From Marinimicrobium hydrolyticum (GTDB taxonomy: Bacteria > Pseudomonadota > Gammaproteobacteria > Pseudomonadales > Cellvibrionaceae), in assembly GCF_030848505.1 (NCBI RefSeq), contig NZ_JAVDDU010000002.1, forward strand, positions 605,777-669,776: a DNA stretch of 64,000 nucleotides, in the 5' to 3' direction. Below the pieces are notes generated by a model, which had not been told where the DNA came from, ran no database searches, and was given only the letters and a program-made list of their open reading frames with translations. The position numbers were made by a program, and so were the translations under genes. Of the stretch, positions 43,224 to 52,889 are shown one piece after another. Each line of letters opens with the position of its first letter. Position 1 is the first letter of the stretch.

Positions 43224-44366
43224 CTAGTCGTTCTGCTTGAAGTTAAAGACATCTATGGGCTGGACCGAATCGCCCATATTGTTACCCCAAGCATTACGCT
43301 GATAGGTCACAACAGCCGCGATATCGACCTCGCTCAACTGGTCACCGAAAGCTTGCATTGCAGTACCTCTCGAACCATTTACAACGATATTTAGGTGGTC
43401 TTCGACCGGCCCAACGGCCATGCCGCCGATCAGGGCAGGGAAGATCCCGGAAACGCCGGTACCGTCTGGTCTGTGACAAGCCGCACACCACTGGGTATGC
43501 ACTTGCCGCCCACGGTCATACAGCTCTTCGAATTCGAAAGTTTGCTCAGTCAACTGACGTACAGCTTCCTGTTCGGCACGCTTTTCTTGCAGCCACGCCT
43601 GATACTCTTCTTTAGGCAAAGCCTCAACCACGATGGGCATGAACGCGTGGTCGCGCCCACACAGCTCAGCGCACTGGCCGCGGTAAATACCGGGCTCTTC
43701 GACAATAGCCCAGGACTCATTGATAAAACCGGGGATAGCGTCTTTCTTGACACCGAACGCGGGCACCCACCAAGAGTGGATAACGTCAGCGGCAGTAATC
43801 AGGAAACGCACTTTGGTATCTACCGGGATAACCAACGGCTCATCCACTTCCAGCAAATAGTGCGGACCAAAAGGCTCGAAGCCTTCGATTTGATCACGCG
43901 GGGTGCTCATATTGCTGAAGAAGCTGAGGTCTTCATCCAGGTAGTCGTAGCGCCAACGCCATTGATAGCCGGTGATCACCACATCGATCTCGGCTTCAGA
44001 GGCGTCGTACAAATTGATCAGCGATTTGGTGGCGGGGAAGGCCATGGCGATGAGAATGGCCAGGGGGATTGCCGTCCAGACGATTTCCAGCGCTGTGCTC
44101 TCATGGAAGTTGGCCGCTTTCACGCCACGGGACTTACGGTGCATGATCATGCTGTAGAGCATAATTCCAAACACCACCACGGAGATGGCCACACACCACC
44201 AAAACATCTGCATGTGAAGGCCGTAGATTTCGCGGCTAACCGGGGTTACGCCCTCGACCATATTGAACTTCCACCGCTCAACCTCTTCTGCCATGGCCTG
44301 ATAGCTGGTCATCAGAACTGCAGGGGCAAGCAGCCAGGCCCAAAGCCTACGCGCTCGTTTTAACAT
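43224..44366 (-). CDS. coxB: Cytochrome c oxidase subunit II with fused cytochrome c domain
   Basis: A 380-aa subunit II. It has a signal peptide (1-26), two membrane helices (about 52-74 and 92-112) and a CuA domain with ligands H197, C232, E234, C236, H240 and M243. A C-terminal class I cytochrome c domain has the heme site C294-A-A-C297-H298. The fusion gives a caa3-like layout in which the attached heme can pass electrons to CuA. The ATG was chosen because a purine-rich AAGGG site lies upstream; a TTG eight codons earlier is weaker. First gene of the oxidase unit. Confidence 0.95.
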   Translation of the reverse strand: MLKRARRLWAWLLAPAVLMTSYQAMAEEVERWKFNMVEGVTPVSREIYGLHMQMFWWCVAISVVVFGIMLYSMIMHRKSRGVKAANFHESTALEIVWTAIPLAILIAMAFPATKSLINLYDASEAEIDVVITGYQWRWRYDYLDEDLSFFSNMSTPRDQIEGFEPFGPHYLLEVDEPLVIPVDTKVRFLITAADVIHSWWVPAFGVKKDAIPGFINESWAIVEEPGIYRGQCAELCGRDHAFMPIVVEALPKEEYQAWLQEKRAEQEAVRQLTEQTFEFEELYDRGRQVHTQWCAACHRPDGTGVSGIFPALIGGMAVGPVEDHLNIVVNGSRGTAMQAFGDQLSEVDIAAVVTYQRNAWGNNMGDSVQPIDVFNFKQND

Positions 44367-44784
44367 CGCCCTTTTTCTCCGTGTAGCCAATTGATGCTTT
44401 TTTTACTTCGAGGATCGCAACATTGGTTAAAAATGCCGAAAATCGCTCAACCCAGGAAAAAACGACGATCGTGTGCTCAGCCGCAGCCCCAACCGGCCCA
44501 ATTCCGTAAGAATCGCCCGCACCTCTGCCGCGCTAGACAGCGCTTTTTACCAGGGGCAGGGGTACCAACGGAAACGCGTTCGGCGGGGTACGGCCAGTTC
44601 GACTGTGGCAAATCGTCGCAAATACAGGCGCGTAGGAGGCCACAATGGCACCAAAAAGTCAACGTCTTTGTCCTAGCCCCCGCCCTGGACGGGGCGCTTT
44701 ATGCGCGGCCCAGAGCGCTTTAAACTGGCGCCTCGCGGGGTTCCAAAAACCTCAGGGATCCAGCACAACCAGAAGCCCTACCTC
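44367..44784. other. Gap of about 420 bases between coxB and MATE starts
   Basis: No gene is supported here. The region is the divergent promoter space of coxB (minus) and the MATE gene (plus). A 61-codon minus frame (44477-44662) contains a C-x-C...C-x-C cluster that slightly recalls the front of DTW-domain proteins, but spacing is wrong and no DTW core follows. The remaining open frames are GC-rich noise by residue composition. Confidence 0.5.
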
Positions 44785-46158
44785 ATGATTTCTAGATCCC
44801 GCCGCACCCATCGACAAATCTGGCAGTTGGCCTGGCCCATGATGCTGACCAACTTGTCTGTGCCCCTGCTGGGCGCTGTGGATACCGCCATTCTCGGCCA
44901 CCTGCCCAGCCCGGTGTACCTCGCGGCGGCAACGCTCGGGGCCAGCTTGGTTACCCTGCTCCTATGGTCGTTCGGCTTTCTGCGCATGGGCACCACCAGT
45001 TTGGTGGCTCGGGCCTATGGCCGGGAAGATCACGACAACAGCCGGCTGATCCTCGCCCAGAGCGCTGTACTGGGCCTGTTGCTGGGTGTTTCCTTGGCGG
45101 TACTGGGGCGCTTACTGACCCCCGTAGCTCTGGCCTGGATTAACCCAAGTGAAGAAGTGGCAACGCTGGCTCAAAGTTACGCCGAGATTCGCTTGCTGGG
45201 TGCTCCTGCGGTATTGCTCACCTATGCCCTAGTGGGCTGGTTTATCGGCCAACAGGACACGCGTCGACCGCTGGTGATTCTCGTTTCCACCAACCTGCTG
45301 AACATCGTTTTGGATGGCGTTTTTATATGGGGGCTCGGCCTGAACAGCGATGGCGCGGCCATGGCCAGCGTGGTGGCGGAATACGCTGGTTTGGCTCTGG
45401 GCTTATGGCTGCTTTGTAAACGTCTTAAGGGGATGGGCGGCCGCCTCGCCACCAAACACTTAACTCGGCCGGCCACTTATCTTCCGCTGCTGCAGGTCAA
45501 TCGCCATTTGTTTGTGCGCACCTTGTGCCTATTAGCCGTGTTCGTATTTTTTGCCGCTCAAGGGGCACGCTTGGGTGATCAAGTTCTTGCGGCCAACGCC
45601 ATACTGCTGCAGTTTGTGCTGCTCACATCTCACGCCCTGGATGGTTTTGCCCATGCCGCCGAAGCTTTAAGCGGGCGCGCCATAGGCGCTGGACGGCGAG
45701 CGGAGTTTTTCCGAATATGCCGAGCCAGCACCATTTGGGCCTTGGGGATGGCGGTTTTGGTGAGCTTAACGTTTTTCCTGGGGCAAGCTTGGCTTTTGAC
45801 GTTATTCACCGAGCTGGAGTCGGTTCTCGAGTTGGCGAGCCAGTATTATCTCTGGGTGTGCCTCTTGCCTCTGGTCGCGGTGTGGGCGTACCAATTGGAT
45901 GGATTGTTTTTGGGCAGCGGGAAGACCGCCGCCATGCAATACGCCATGTTGATTTCGGCCGGGCTGGTTTTTCTGCCCCTCTGGTGGTTAACCCGAGGCT
46001 GGGGAAACCAAGGACTCTGGCTAACGTTTACTGTCTTCAATGGTGCCCGAGGGTTGCTGATGGGCGCTATCTTTCTGCACTACAGCCGGGCGAAAACCTG
46101 GGTTCCGGCTCACCCTTTTGTCGAATGCGACGCCACCCCTATGATAAAACGTTCTTAA
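44785..46158 (+). CDS. MATE family exporter (DinF-like)
   Basis: A 457-aa multidrug-and-toxin-extrusion transporter with 12 membrane helices. The N-terminal half has 'LAWPMMLTNLSVPLLGAVDTAILGH', the typical first-helix region, written here in its family sense, and 'QDTRRPLV' in the loop before helix 6. Similarity is closest to the DinF branch. It exchanges H+ or Na+ for drugs or metabolites. The start is set at 'MISRSRR', since the frame upstream lacks family similarity. No LexA box was noticed upstream, so SOS control is not supported. Confidence 0.88.
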   Translation: MISRSRRTHRQIWQLAWPMMLTNLSVPLLGAVDTAILGHLPSPVYLAAATLGASLVTLLLWSFGFLRMGTTSLVARAYGREDHDNSRLILAQSAVLGLLLGVSLAVLGRLLTPVALAWINPSEEVATLAQSYAEIRLLGAPAVLLTYALVGWFIGQQDTRRPLVILVSTNLLNIVLDGVFIWGLGLNSDGAAMASVVAEYAGLALGLWLLCKRLKGMGGRLATKHLTRPATYLPLLQVNRHLFVRTLCLLAVFVFFAAQGARLGDQVLAANAILLQFVLLTSHALDGFAHAAEALSGRAIGAGRRAEFFRICRASTIWALGMAVLVSLTFFLGQAWLLTLFTELESVLELASQYYLWVCLLPLVAVWAYQLDGLFLGSGKTAAMQYAMLISAGLVFLPLWWLTRGWGNQGLWLTFTVFNGARGLLMGAIFLHYSRAKTWVPAHPFVECDATPMIKRS

Positions 46159-46334
46159 AGCCAGCTTGTAATTACCAACTTTTGAATTAAGTTTAAAGAG
46201 TAGATGGCGCGATTGCCGCCATCCTCAACCTTAAACCCAGCAGGCTTTTGGCTAGGTTTTTGTTCCGTTCGTTCAGAACAACACCAGCCACCCAGCGGGC
46301 TTCATGCGGATATACCGCAGAGGACATGCCTATC

Positions 46335-46985
46335 ATGAGCCTTCAACAGCTCGCCGACATCGAGGCTCTGATTCAAAAAGCCAAGGCGCGCGATTTTGAA
46401 AATGACAAACTGACGAAGGTACTGGAAGCTCGTGCCCAGCATTTGCACGGCGCGATTAAGTTGCCTGCCGACAAATCGGTTCAGGCTCTGCGTGCTTTCG
46501 TGATTCGCTACATCGAACGGGTACCCGCTTTCATCGATGCCATTGATCACATCAGCCGCGAAGCGGGCATCGATGAACCGGTCACGCCACTGCTGAATAT
46601 CGCCTGCGACTATTTTCTCTCGCCACCGGATTTAATCAATGGACGCAGCCAACTGGAAGCGCTGCTTGATGAAGCCTATCTGGCACACCGGTTATTGGAG
46701 GAAGTGAATGACCGTTTTATGGGTTATTGTGGTATTCCCCTGGCGCCCATGGACAGCACGCGCGCCAATGTAATCGCTCATGAGCTTATCGGCGAACCTT
46801 TCGCCAATGAACTGGATCAGGCGGTGCTGTTTTCTGCCGAGTTACTGTTGAATGAATACAGCTTCAAGAGTGAAAGCTTTCAGCGCTACATCGCACTGCA
46901 CAAAGATCGGGGCTGGTCTGAGGAGATTCGTCGCTGGCCATGCCTGGAGAGTGACCTGGACATTGATATCCGCTTTGAGGAATAG
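46335..46985 (+). CDS. Conserved-looking hypothetical protein with DUF1232-like segment
   Basis: A protein of about 216 aa, helical and soluble by composition. The segment 'CDYFLSPPDLIN' near residue 95 followed by 'LLDEAYLAHRLLEEVN' resembles the DUF1232/YkvA core, in which a Leu-Ser-Pro-x-Asp-Leu-Ile turn links two helices. The match is partial, and the usual hydrophobicity is low. Three start codons are possible (46248, 46326, 46335); GAGG near 46320 fits the last best. No operon partner is clear. Function unknown. Confidence 0.6.
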   Translation: MSLQQLADIEALIQKAKARDFENDKLTKVLEARAQHLHGAIKLPADKSVQALRAFVIRYIERVPAFIDAIDHISREAGIDEPVTPLLNIACDYFLSPPDLINGRSQLEALLDEAYLAHRLLEEVNDRFMGYCGIPLAPMDSTRANVIAHELIGEPFANELDQAVLFSAELLLNEYSFKSESFQRYIALHKDRGWSEEIRRWPCLESDLDIDIRFEE

Positions 46986-47015
46986 CGGCAGAAACCGCCC
47001 CGTTAGAATTTCGCC

Positions 47016-47576
47016 TTAAGCCTGCTTTTCCAACCAAGCAATAACCTCGGTAGGGTTCAGGTGAGGAGGGAAGACTGGGTAGTAGACCTTGCGAATTACT
47101 CCGTCCTTCAATACCAGTGTGACCCGCTTAATCAGACGCGCAAAATCGTGCTCAAAGGTGGGCAGCTTCAAAGCCCCGGCCAGCGCCAGATTGCTGTCGT
47201 TCAAAAGCTCGAAGGGCAAATGTAACCGCTGCGCGGCTTCTTTCTGCTCGTCAAAAGGCTGTGAACTGACGCCAAATACGGTGGCACCCAAACGCCGCAA
47301 CTCAAGGTGGCGATCTCGGAACGCACAACACTCCGTGGTGCAGCCACGCGCCCCCGGAATCTTATTCCAGCCCAGCATGGGTGGCTGATCGGGGTTGCCG
47401 GTCATCGGATAAAAGTACGCCACCACCCAACCCTTCTCGGCACTCAAATCCACGGTGGATCCGCCGGTGCTTGGCAACGCGACCGAAGGCAACCGACTGC
47501 CGGTGAGATGATCGCAGGCACCGTCGTCTTCTGGTACCGGCAAATCCGGCGGCAGCATGTAAAGATTTTTCGCCAT
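47016..47576 (-). CDS. Peroxiredoxin (AhpC/TSA family)
   Basis: A 186-aa thioredoxin-fold peroxidase. The active-site loop 'PGARGCTTECCAFRD' places the peroxidatic cysteine at C79 with the following Thr, and C83/C84 as nearby candidates for the resolving role, similar to PrxQ/BCP-type enzymes. An N-terminal 30-residue extension with one Cys precedes the domain. It would reduce hydrogen peroxide or alkyl hydroperoxides using thioredoxin or a like donor. It is a single leftward gene; no OxyR site was identified. Confidence 0.88.
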   Translation of the reverse strand: MAKNLYMLPPDLPVPEDDGACDHLTGSRLPSVALPSTGGSTVDLSAEKGWVVAYFYPMTGNPDQPPMLGWNKIPGARGCTTECCAFRDRHLELRRLGATVFGVSSQPFDEQKEAAQRLHLPFELLNDSNLALAGALKLPTFEHDFARLIKRVTLVLKDGVIRKVYYPVFPPHLNPTEVIAWLEKQA

Positions 47577-47704
47577 AAAATAAACTCCCTGTTGAATAAT
47601 AGCCCCGAAAAACGTGCCATCCGGGCATCGTTACTGGAGACGTTTCAATTCTAACCCTGGATTGCGACAGGGCGCCAGTGCTCTACATTCGCTGTGGCCT
47701 ATTG

Positions 47705-48253
47705 CTACCACATGAGATCGTCAGGGATCACGTAATCTTTGTATGGGTCGTCCGCTTCCTCGACGGCACTCTCTGCTTTGACGTTCGCGACGACCACCCT
47801 GCCCTCGCCCCTCACGGCAATTTTATCCGCAACGATGCGGGGCACCAGTTCATAGTCTTCCCCGAGCCGCACTATGGCCAATTGGCCACGAATGATCTGC
47901 TGTTGTACGGCCGGTGAAACGCGTATTTTTTTGATGCGTTTGTCGTCGGTGAAGTTGTACTCCACAGTATCACCGCCGGAGTTTTTGGGCTGGCGATGAT
48001 TGAGAATCAATTGTTTGATTTGTGCCTCTACTGCTTTACGCTCCAGTTCTTCCTGGCGCTGGCGGTTTAACTCCCGGTCGCGTTCGGCTTTTTGCGCCCG
48101 CACTTGTTGAGCCGACTGTTTAAGCTCGTCCACCTCCGGCTCGCCGGACCGGCGTGCTTGTTTGTTTTTCTTGCGCTTTTCCTTACTGACCTGCTTTGCT
48201 TGCTTGGCGTCAACCAAGCCCGCTTTTAGCAACTGATCTTGCAGCGTAGGCAT
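47705..48253 (-). CDS. DUF2058 protein
   Basis: A 182-aa cytoplasmic protein matching DUF2058 (YaiL-like). The N-terminal 100 residues are highly charged and basic with a long helix or coiled coil ('KQAKQVSKEKRKKNKQARR'). A compact C-terminal domain follows from 'VEYNFTDDKRIKKIRVS'. The function is unknown; the basic helix suggests nucleic-acid or ribosome contact. It lies 41 bases upstream of no obvious partner and is preceded by a DUF3313 gene on the same strand. Confidence 0.85.
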   Translation of the reverse strand: MPTLQDQLLKAGLVDAKQAKQVSKEKRKKNKQARRSGEPEVDELKQSAQQVRAQKAERDRELNRQRQEELERKAVEAQIKQLILNHRQPKNSGGDTVEYNFTDDKRIKKIRVSPAVQQQIIRGQLAIVRLGEDYELVPRIVADKIAVRGEGRVVVANVKAESAVEEADDPYKDYVIPDDLMW

Positions 48254-48294
48254 AAAAGATTACCTCAAATTTCTTGCGGGTTAATGCGCATGAT

Positions 48295-49026
48295 TCAGAT
48301 CTCAATAGCCGCGGATTTTAAGGCCTCTTCGCGCAGGTCGTTCAGATCCGCATCAAAACGTGCCAGCCAGTGCCGAAAGGTTCGACGCCAGGCGGCCCGC
48401 TGGTTGCCACGCGTATTTCGTGCTGAAGCATCCACCGTGGTGGTATTGCCAAAAGCGGTCATGCCAAAGCTGCGCGGCGAAACCCGTACCGCGTCTTCAA
48501 GCACGGCCACCAACTCACCGCTTTGGGAGTCCGCCAGCACCACTTCAATGCGTAGGTCGCCAAAAGAGGTGACCGTAAAATCGCCCACCGTACCGCCGCC
48601 CATGGCATCAAGCCGGGGAGTGTGCGGGCGATAGCTCTTCAAACGGAACTCCACGGCCAGCACGTTAGGACCACCCGTATTGGTCAAATCAAACGTCCGG
48701 CCCTGAGCAAAAAGATGCGCCGCCAACTCATCAAACGAGCTTACGTAAGGCAGCATGTCTTCATAGGTTGAACCGCCCCAGCTCCGGTTAATTTCCTGGT
48801 CGGTAGAGCGCAGTATTAACATTCCATCCAACTGCAGAGGAAACAGTAATAGTTTGTCGTATTTTGCGAAGGCGTCCCTATCTGGCACCACAAACCGGTG
48901 AAATCGCCGGTCATTCAACTGGTAGTAGGTCTGATCCGCACCTTCTACATACACAGGTGTGTCGGGCGCAGCAGCGCACCCTAGCAACAACAGGAGGGCT
49001 AAAAGCGAAGGAAAAAAAACTTTCAT
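48295..49026 (-). CDS. DUF3313 lipoprotein
   Basis: A 243-aa predicted lipoprotein. The signal peptide ends in LLLLGC (Cys near residue 17). The mature part matches DUF3313, with 'KLLLFPLQLDGMLI', 'LAVEFRLKSYRP' and a C-terminal 'RRTFRHWLARFDADLNDLRE'. Such proteins are exported and of unknown role, often in the outer membrane. The ATG is the one directly before the signal peptide; the 26-codon extension upstream is not signal-like. About 40 bases separate it from the DUF2058 gene, so the two may share a transcript. Confidence 0.82.
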   Translation of the reverse strand: MKVFFPSLLALLLLLGCAAAPDTPVYVEGADQTYYQLNDRRFHRFVVPDRDAFAKYDKLLLFPLQLDGMLILRSTDQEINRSWGGSTYEDMLPYVSSFDELAAHLFAQGRTFDLTNTGGPNVLAVEFRLKSYRPHTPRLDAMGGGTVGDFTVTSFGDLRIEVVLADSQSGELVAVLEDAVRVSPRSFGMTAFGNTTTVDASARNTRGNQRAAWRRTFRHWLARFDADLNDLREEALKSAAIEI

Positions 49027-49137
49027 GGCAGTTCTCTGAGTATACGGGTAATGATGAGGTGTAAAACCTGAGCAACTACTGAACGTTGAGTATAGCAAGG
49101 ACACCTACCTTAGCGCGCCACCCGCATCACAAGGTTA

Positions 49138-50481
49138 CTAGGAGGAGGCGCCCTTTTTAACCTGCAGCCGATCATCGTCGGTTTGCGCCACCACGACCAC
49201 CTGATCGCCGTGGCGCAGAGGCTCAGTGGTTTCGGCGAGCCAGCGCCGATCGTTGATCAACACATAGCCAGTGCGATCGAAACTCACCATGGCCTCGCCG
49301 GTTTTACCCACCAAGCTTTTGTTTTTGGCCTTGGCGCCGCTTTTGCCCAACGCGTAGCTGATCAGGAACGAGCCCAGAAGAATAGCCGCACTGACGCCGA
49401 CACTAACCGACAACACCATCTCCTGGTGCTCCTGGTCGGCGGGCATATCGAACAAATTGAGGCTACCGATAATGAACGCGGCGGCACCCCCAATCCCCAG
49501 GACGCCAAAACCGGAGACAAAATACTCCGCCACCATCAAACCCAAACCGAGGAACAGCAGCATCAGAAAGCCGATGTGCACCGGTAGCGTCTGCACCCCC
49601 ATTAACCCCAGAATCATCGCGATGACGCCCACGACGCCGGGCACCATCAAACCGGGGTTCAGCAGCTCAATGTACAGAGCCAACATGCCCAGAGAAATCA
49701 GCAGGTGGGCAATTTGCGGGTGCGCAATAATGTCCATTAGCCGGTCCATCAGCCGGGGAGAAACGGTGTAGATGTCCCGCCCCTCTAGGCTGAGCGCAAG
49801 CGACTCGCCTTTGAATTGAAACTCCCGACCTTCCAGGGCACTCATCAGAGCCGACGCATCGGGTATCACCAAATCGATTACCTGGTGCTCCAACGCCTCA
49901 TCGGCGGTCAGGCTTTCCGCCTCGGTGACAAAACGCTCGGCGGTGTCCGCATCTCGGCCTCGGTTTTTGGCGATGGAGCGCATAAACGCCCGAGTGTCGT
50001 TCAGCACCTTTTGCGCCATGGTGCTATCAATGTCCTGCCCGTCGCCGGCCACCGGAGATGAAGCGCCCACAGTGGTGCCGTCGTTCATCACCGCCACATG
50101 CGTGGAGAGTAGGATAAAGGCGCCGGCCGAGGTGGCACCAGCTCCCGCCGGGCCCACATAGCCAATCACCGGCACACCGGATTCGGAAATGGCAGCCACC
50201 ATATCGCGGGTACTACTGAGCAAACCACCGGGGGTATTGATGCGCACCACCAGCGCTTCCGCCCCTTCCGTTTCCGCGCGCTCAATGGCGTGGCGCAGTA
50301 ACCCCAATGAGCCGGGGTTAATCACGCCCTTGATGTCCACCTGATACACGGGCGCGGGCCCAGCATCCACCTGCCCCTCGGCCAGGCCCATAAGGCCGGC
50401 CAAAAGAACAAGCACAAAACCGCCCAGGCGCAGTAAGCGCCAGTTGGGTGGAGCGGTTTTGGCAGCGGACAGATCGCGCAT
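49138..50481 (-). CDS. Long NfeD (ClpP-like membrane serine protease)
   Basis: A 447-aa NfeD1b-type protein. After a signal peptide (about 1-36) comes a ClpP/crotonase-fold protease domain with the catalytic Ser in 'ATSAGAFILLSTH' and a Lys in 'MAQKVLNDTRAF'. Four or five membrane helices (about 230-370) and a C-terminal OB-fold NfeD domain follow. Such proteases cut SPFH/stomatin partners, and the start overlaps the stop of an SPFH gene by one base (TAATG). Four adjacent genes form an NfeD-SPFH-SPFH-NfeD module. Confidence 0.9.
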   Translation of the reverse strand: MRDLSAAKTAPPNWRLLRLGGFVLVLLAGLMGLAEGQVDAGPAPVYQVDIKGVINPGSLGLLRHAIERAETEGAEALVVRINTPGGLLSSTRDMVAAISESGVPVIGYVGPAGAGATSAGAFILLSTHVAVMNDGTTVGASSPVAGDGQDIDSTMAQKVLNDTRAFMRSIAKNRGRDADTAERFVTEAESLTADEALEHQVIDLVIPDASALMSALEGREFQFKGESLALSLEGRDIYTVSPRLMDRLMDIIAHPQIAHLLISLGMLALYIELLNPGLMVPGVVGVIAMILGLMGVQTLPVHIGFLMLLFLGLGLMVAEYFVSGFGVLGIGGAAAFIIGSLNLFDMPADQEHQEMVLSVSVGVSAAILLGSFLISYALGKSGAKAKNKSLVGKTGEAMVSFDRTGYVLINDRRWLAETTEPLRHGDQVVVVAQTDDDRLQVKKGASS

Positions 50482-51425
50482 TAGGAAGCTGTTTTATCGT
50501 CGATGGCAAGGTCTAGCTCTGACAACAGACGGCCCATGTTGGTGAGGTCGGCCGGGAAAATTACTTTCGTGTGCGCATCGGCCAGGTGGCCGATGTTATC
50601 GATGAATTTTTCCGACAAGTTAAGTTTGATCGCCTCTTCGCCGCCAGGTTGCACTACGGCGTTACCAATTTTTTCGATGGAGTTAGCGGTAGCGGTGGCC
50701 AGGGCCAGAATTTCCGACGCGCGACCTTCTGCTTCGTTAACCAAACGTTGGCGTTCACCTTCGGACAGGTTAATCAGCTCGCGCATGGTACCTTCAGAGG
50801 TATTGATACGGCTTTGCTTGTCACCCTCGGCCCGGGCCAGAATGGCGCGTCTTTCCCGCTCAGCGGTTACCTGCTTCTCCATGGCATCTTGCACCCGAGC
50901 GGGCGGTTTGATGTTGCGGATTTCGTAACGGTGCACGTGCACACCCCAAGCGGCACCCGCTTCGTTCAGGGTATCCACCACGGCCTGGCTGATCATGTCC
51001 CGCTCTTCGAAGGTTTTATCCATATCGAGGGTACCGATCACCGAGCGCGTAGTGGTCTGCGCTAGCTGCATGGCGGCAAAACGGTAGTCAGTCACACCAT
51101 AGGTGGCTTTCACCGGATCGGAAACCGACATGTAGATGACGCCGTCTACTTCCACCTGAACTTCGTCCATGGAGAAACATTCTTGCGGCGGCACATCAAT
51201 GGTTTCTTCGCGCAGATCCTGCAGAGCCGTCACTTTGTCGATAAACGGCATCAGAACGTGAAAGCCGGGCCCTAGGGTGGCATGGTATTTCCCCAAGCGC
51301 TCAACAATGAGCGTGGTGCGCGTGGACACAATACGGATGGACGCAAACAGCTGGGAGATAATGGTGAGGAAAATAATGCCCCACACCGCCAGGTTAAACA
51401 GATCAAATGGATTCAAATCGTTCAT
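50481..51425 (-). CDS. SPFH/stomatin-like membrane protein (QmcA type)
   Basis: A 314-aa protein with one N-terminal membrane helix (about 8-28), an SPFH/Band 7 domain (30-200) and a coiled-coil C-terminus. Family motifs are 'RLGKYHATLGPGFHVLMPFID' near 43-64 and 'MEKQVTAERERRAILARAEG'. Stomatin-like proteins form large oligomeric cages on the inner membrane and gather partner proteases. It overlaps the next SPFH gene by four bases (ATGA) and the long NfeD gene by one. Confidence 0.92.
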   Translation of the reverse strand: MNDLNPFDLFNLAVWGIIFLTIISQLFASIRIVSTRTTLIVERLGKYHATLGPGFHVLMPFIDKVTALQDLREETIDVPPQECFSMDEVQVEVDGVIYMSVSDPVKATYGVTDYRFAAMQLAQTTTRSVIGTLDMDKTFEERDMISQAVVDTLNEAGAAWGVHVHRYEIRNIKPPARVQDAMEKQVTAERERRAILARAEGDKQSRINTSEGTMRELINLSEGERQRLVNEAEGRASEILALATATANSIEKIGNAVVQPGGEEAIKLNLSEKFIDNIGHLADAHTKVIFPADLTNMGRLLSELDLAIDDKTAS

Positions 51426-52348
51426 TTGGACACTCCTTTCGCCGCGCCGCTACCGATATTCTGGTTCAGGGCCGTCAGTATGCCTTTGATGTGCGCCAGA
51501 TCGGTGGGCAGCACGGAGACGTCGGCGCCTTTAAGCACCTCGCCGGTACGGCCCACAAAATCTTCTACCAGACGCATTTTCACGGCGTAATCGCCACCTG
51601 GCTTCTTAATAGCCTGGGCTACTTTCTGCAAACCTTCAGCCGAGGCTTCGGCGAGAATCTCGATTTCGCTGGCGCGGCCTTTGGCTTCATTGATGCGTTT
51701 TTGCTTTTCACCTTCGGAGATATTGATGGCTTCCTGACGGTGCCCCTCGGAAACCAGGATTTTGGATTCTTTGGCCGCTGTGGCTAGGGTGATGTCAGCG
51801 CGCTTTTCCCGCTCCGCTTCCATTTGTTTTTCCAAGGTGTGCACTACCTGCGCCGAGGGCGATATGTTTTTAATTTCGTAGCGCAGCACTTTAATGCCCC
51901 AAGGATCCGACGCTTTGTCGATTTCGCGCACAATGGCTTCGTTGAGCTTATCGCGCTCAGAGAAGGTATCGCCCAGCGTCAGCTTGCCGATTTCCGAACG
52001 CATGGTGGTTTGCGCCAAGTTCACGCTCGCCATTTTGTAATCGCCAATGCCGTAACTGGCACGCTTGGCGTCCATGACTTTTAGATACACCAGACCATCC
52101 ACGGCTACCTGAATGTTGTCGCGGGTGATACAGCTCTGGGCGGGAATATCGAATACTTGCTCGCGGATCTCGTGCCGGTAGGCCACTTTATCCAAGAATG
52201 GCACTATGACGTGAAAGCCCGGCTCCAACACACGGCGAAAGTTGCCAAAGCGCTCTAGAACACACGCTTGGCGCATGGGAACGATGATCATCAGTTTCAA
52301 CAAGATGATACCGGTCACCAAAACAAAAATGGTAAATGCGGTTAACAT
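51422..52348 (-). CDS. Second SPFH/stomatin-like membrane protein
   Basis: A 308-aa paralogue of the downstream SPFH protein with the same layout: membrane helix at 4-24, Band 7 domain with 'CVLERFGNFRRVLEPGFHVI', and a coiled coil with 'LEKQMEAEREKRADITLATA'. Two different SPFH proteins in one operon could form mixed oligomers like HflK-HflC; this is inference. It is followed by a four-base overlap and preceded by a short NfeD gene 37 bases upstream. Confidence 0.92.
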   Translation of the reverse strand: MLTAFTIFVLVTGIILLKLMIIVPMRQACVLERFGNFRRVLEPGFHVIVPFLDKVAYRHEIREQVFDIPAQSCITRDNIQVAVDGLVYLKVMDAKRASYGIGDYKMASVNLAQTTMRSEIGKLTLGDTFSERDKLNEAIVREIDKASDPWGIKVLRYEIKNISPSAQVVHTLEKQMEAEREKRADITLATAAKESKILVSEGHRQEAINISEGEKQKRINEAKGRASEIEILAEASAEGLQKVAQAIKKPGGDYAVKMRLVEDFVGRTGEVLKGADVSVLPTDLAHIKGILTALNQNIGSGAAKGVSK

Positions 52349-52385
52349 GAAAACTCCTTAAGAATGGACAAAACGGTTTGTACTT

Positions 52386-52889
52386 TTAATGAGTATGCTG
52401 CTCGTCGGGGGCTACCGGGGGGTCAACCGGCTCAACCAGCCATACGAGATTTTCTCGCAACACTACACGGACTTGTGTACCGGCCTCGACTTCCAGGTCC
52501 GGCTGGTGGCAACGGGCCGCCCAGGTGCTGCCTCGAAAATTGATACGCCCCTCCCCTTGCGCGGGTATACGCTCGGCCACCACCGCTACTTGATCGTAGG
52601 CATCCAGGTCTTCATCGGTTTTGCCGCGCTCCACCTGAGCGGGAATCAGCTTTTGAACCAGACCACGCAAAGCGAACACCAACACCAGTGAACCGATAAA
52701 CCAGACGGTAAATGCCTGTAACCAGCCATCGATCACGCCGGTGTAGAGCAAGAAAGAGACGAGAACTGCGCCGATACCCAGAAATATGACTATGCCGCCT
52801 GGAATCACTAATTCCAGAAGCATGAGTACGGCACCGGCGATAAACCAGAGGGCGAAGAGATCGTAATCCTGGAACATAGGGGCAAACAT
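52386..52889 (-). CDS. Short NfeD protein
   Basis: A 167-aa NfeD without the protease domain. Two to four hydrophobic helices fill residues 10-80, and an OB-fold domain follows (about 95-155, with 'GEGRINFRGSTWAARC'). Short NfeD proteins are membrane partners of SPFH proteins. It is first in the leftward four-gene module and divergent from a membrane-protein gene, with about 190 bases between starts. Confidence 0.9.
   Translation of the reverse strand: MFAPMFQDYDLFALWFIAGAVLMLLELVIPGGIVIFLGIGAVLVSFLLYTGVIDGWLQAFTVWFIGSLVLVFALRGLVQKLIPAQVERGKTDEDLDAYDQVAVVAERIPAQGEGRINFRGSTWAARCHQPDLEVEAGTQVRVVLRENLVWLVEPVDPPVAPDEQHTH

Noticed and set aside
44477..44662. DTW-domain protein remnant on the minus strand
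   Set aside because: A C-x-C...C-x-C cluster is visible but the spacing differs from DTW proteins and no core motif follows.
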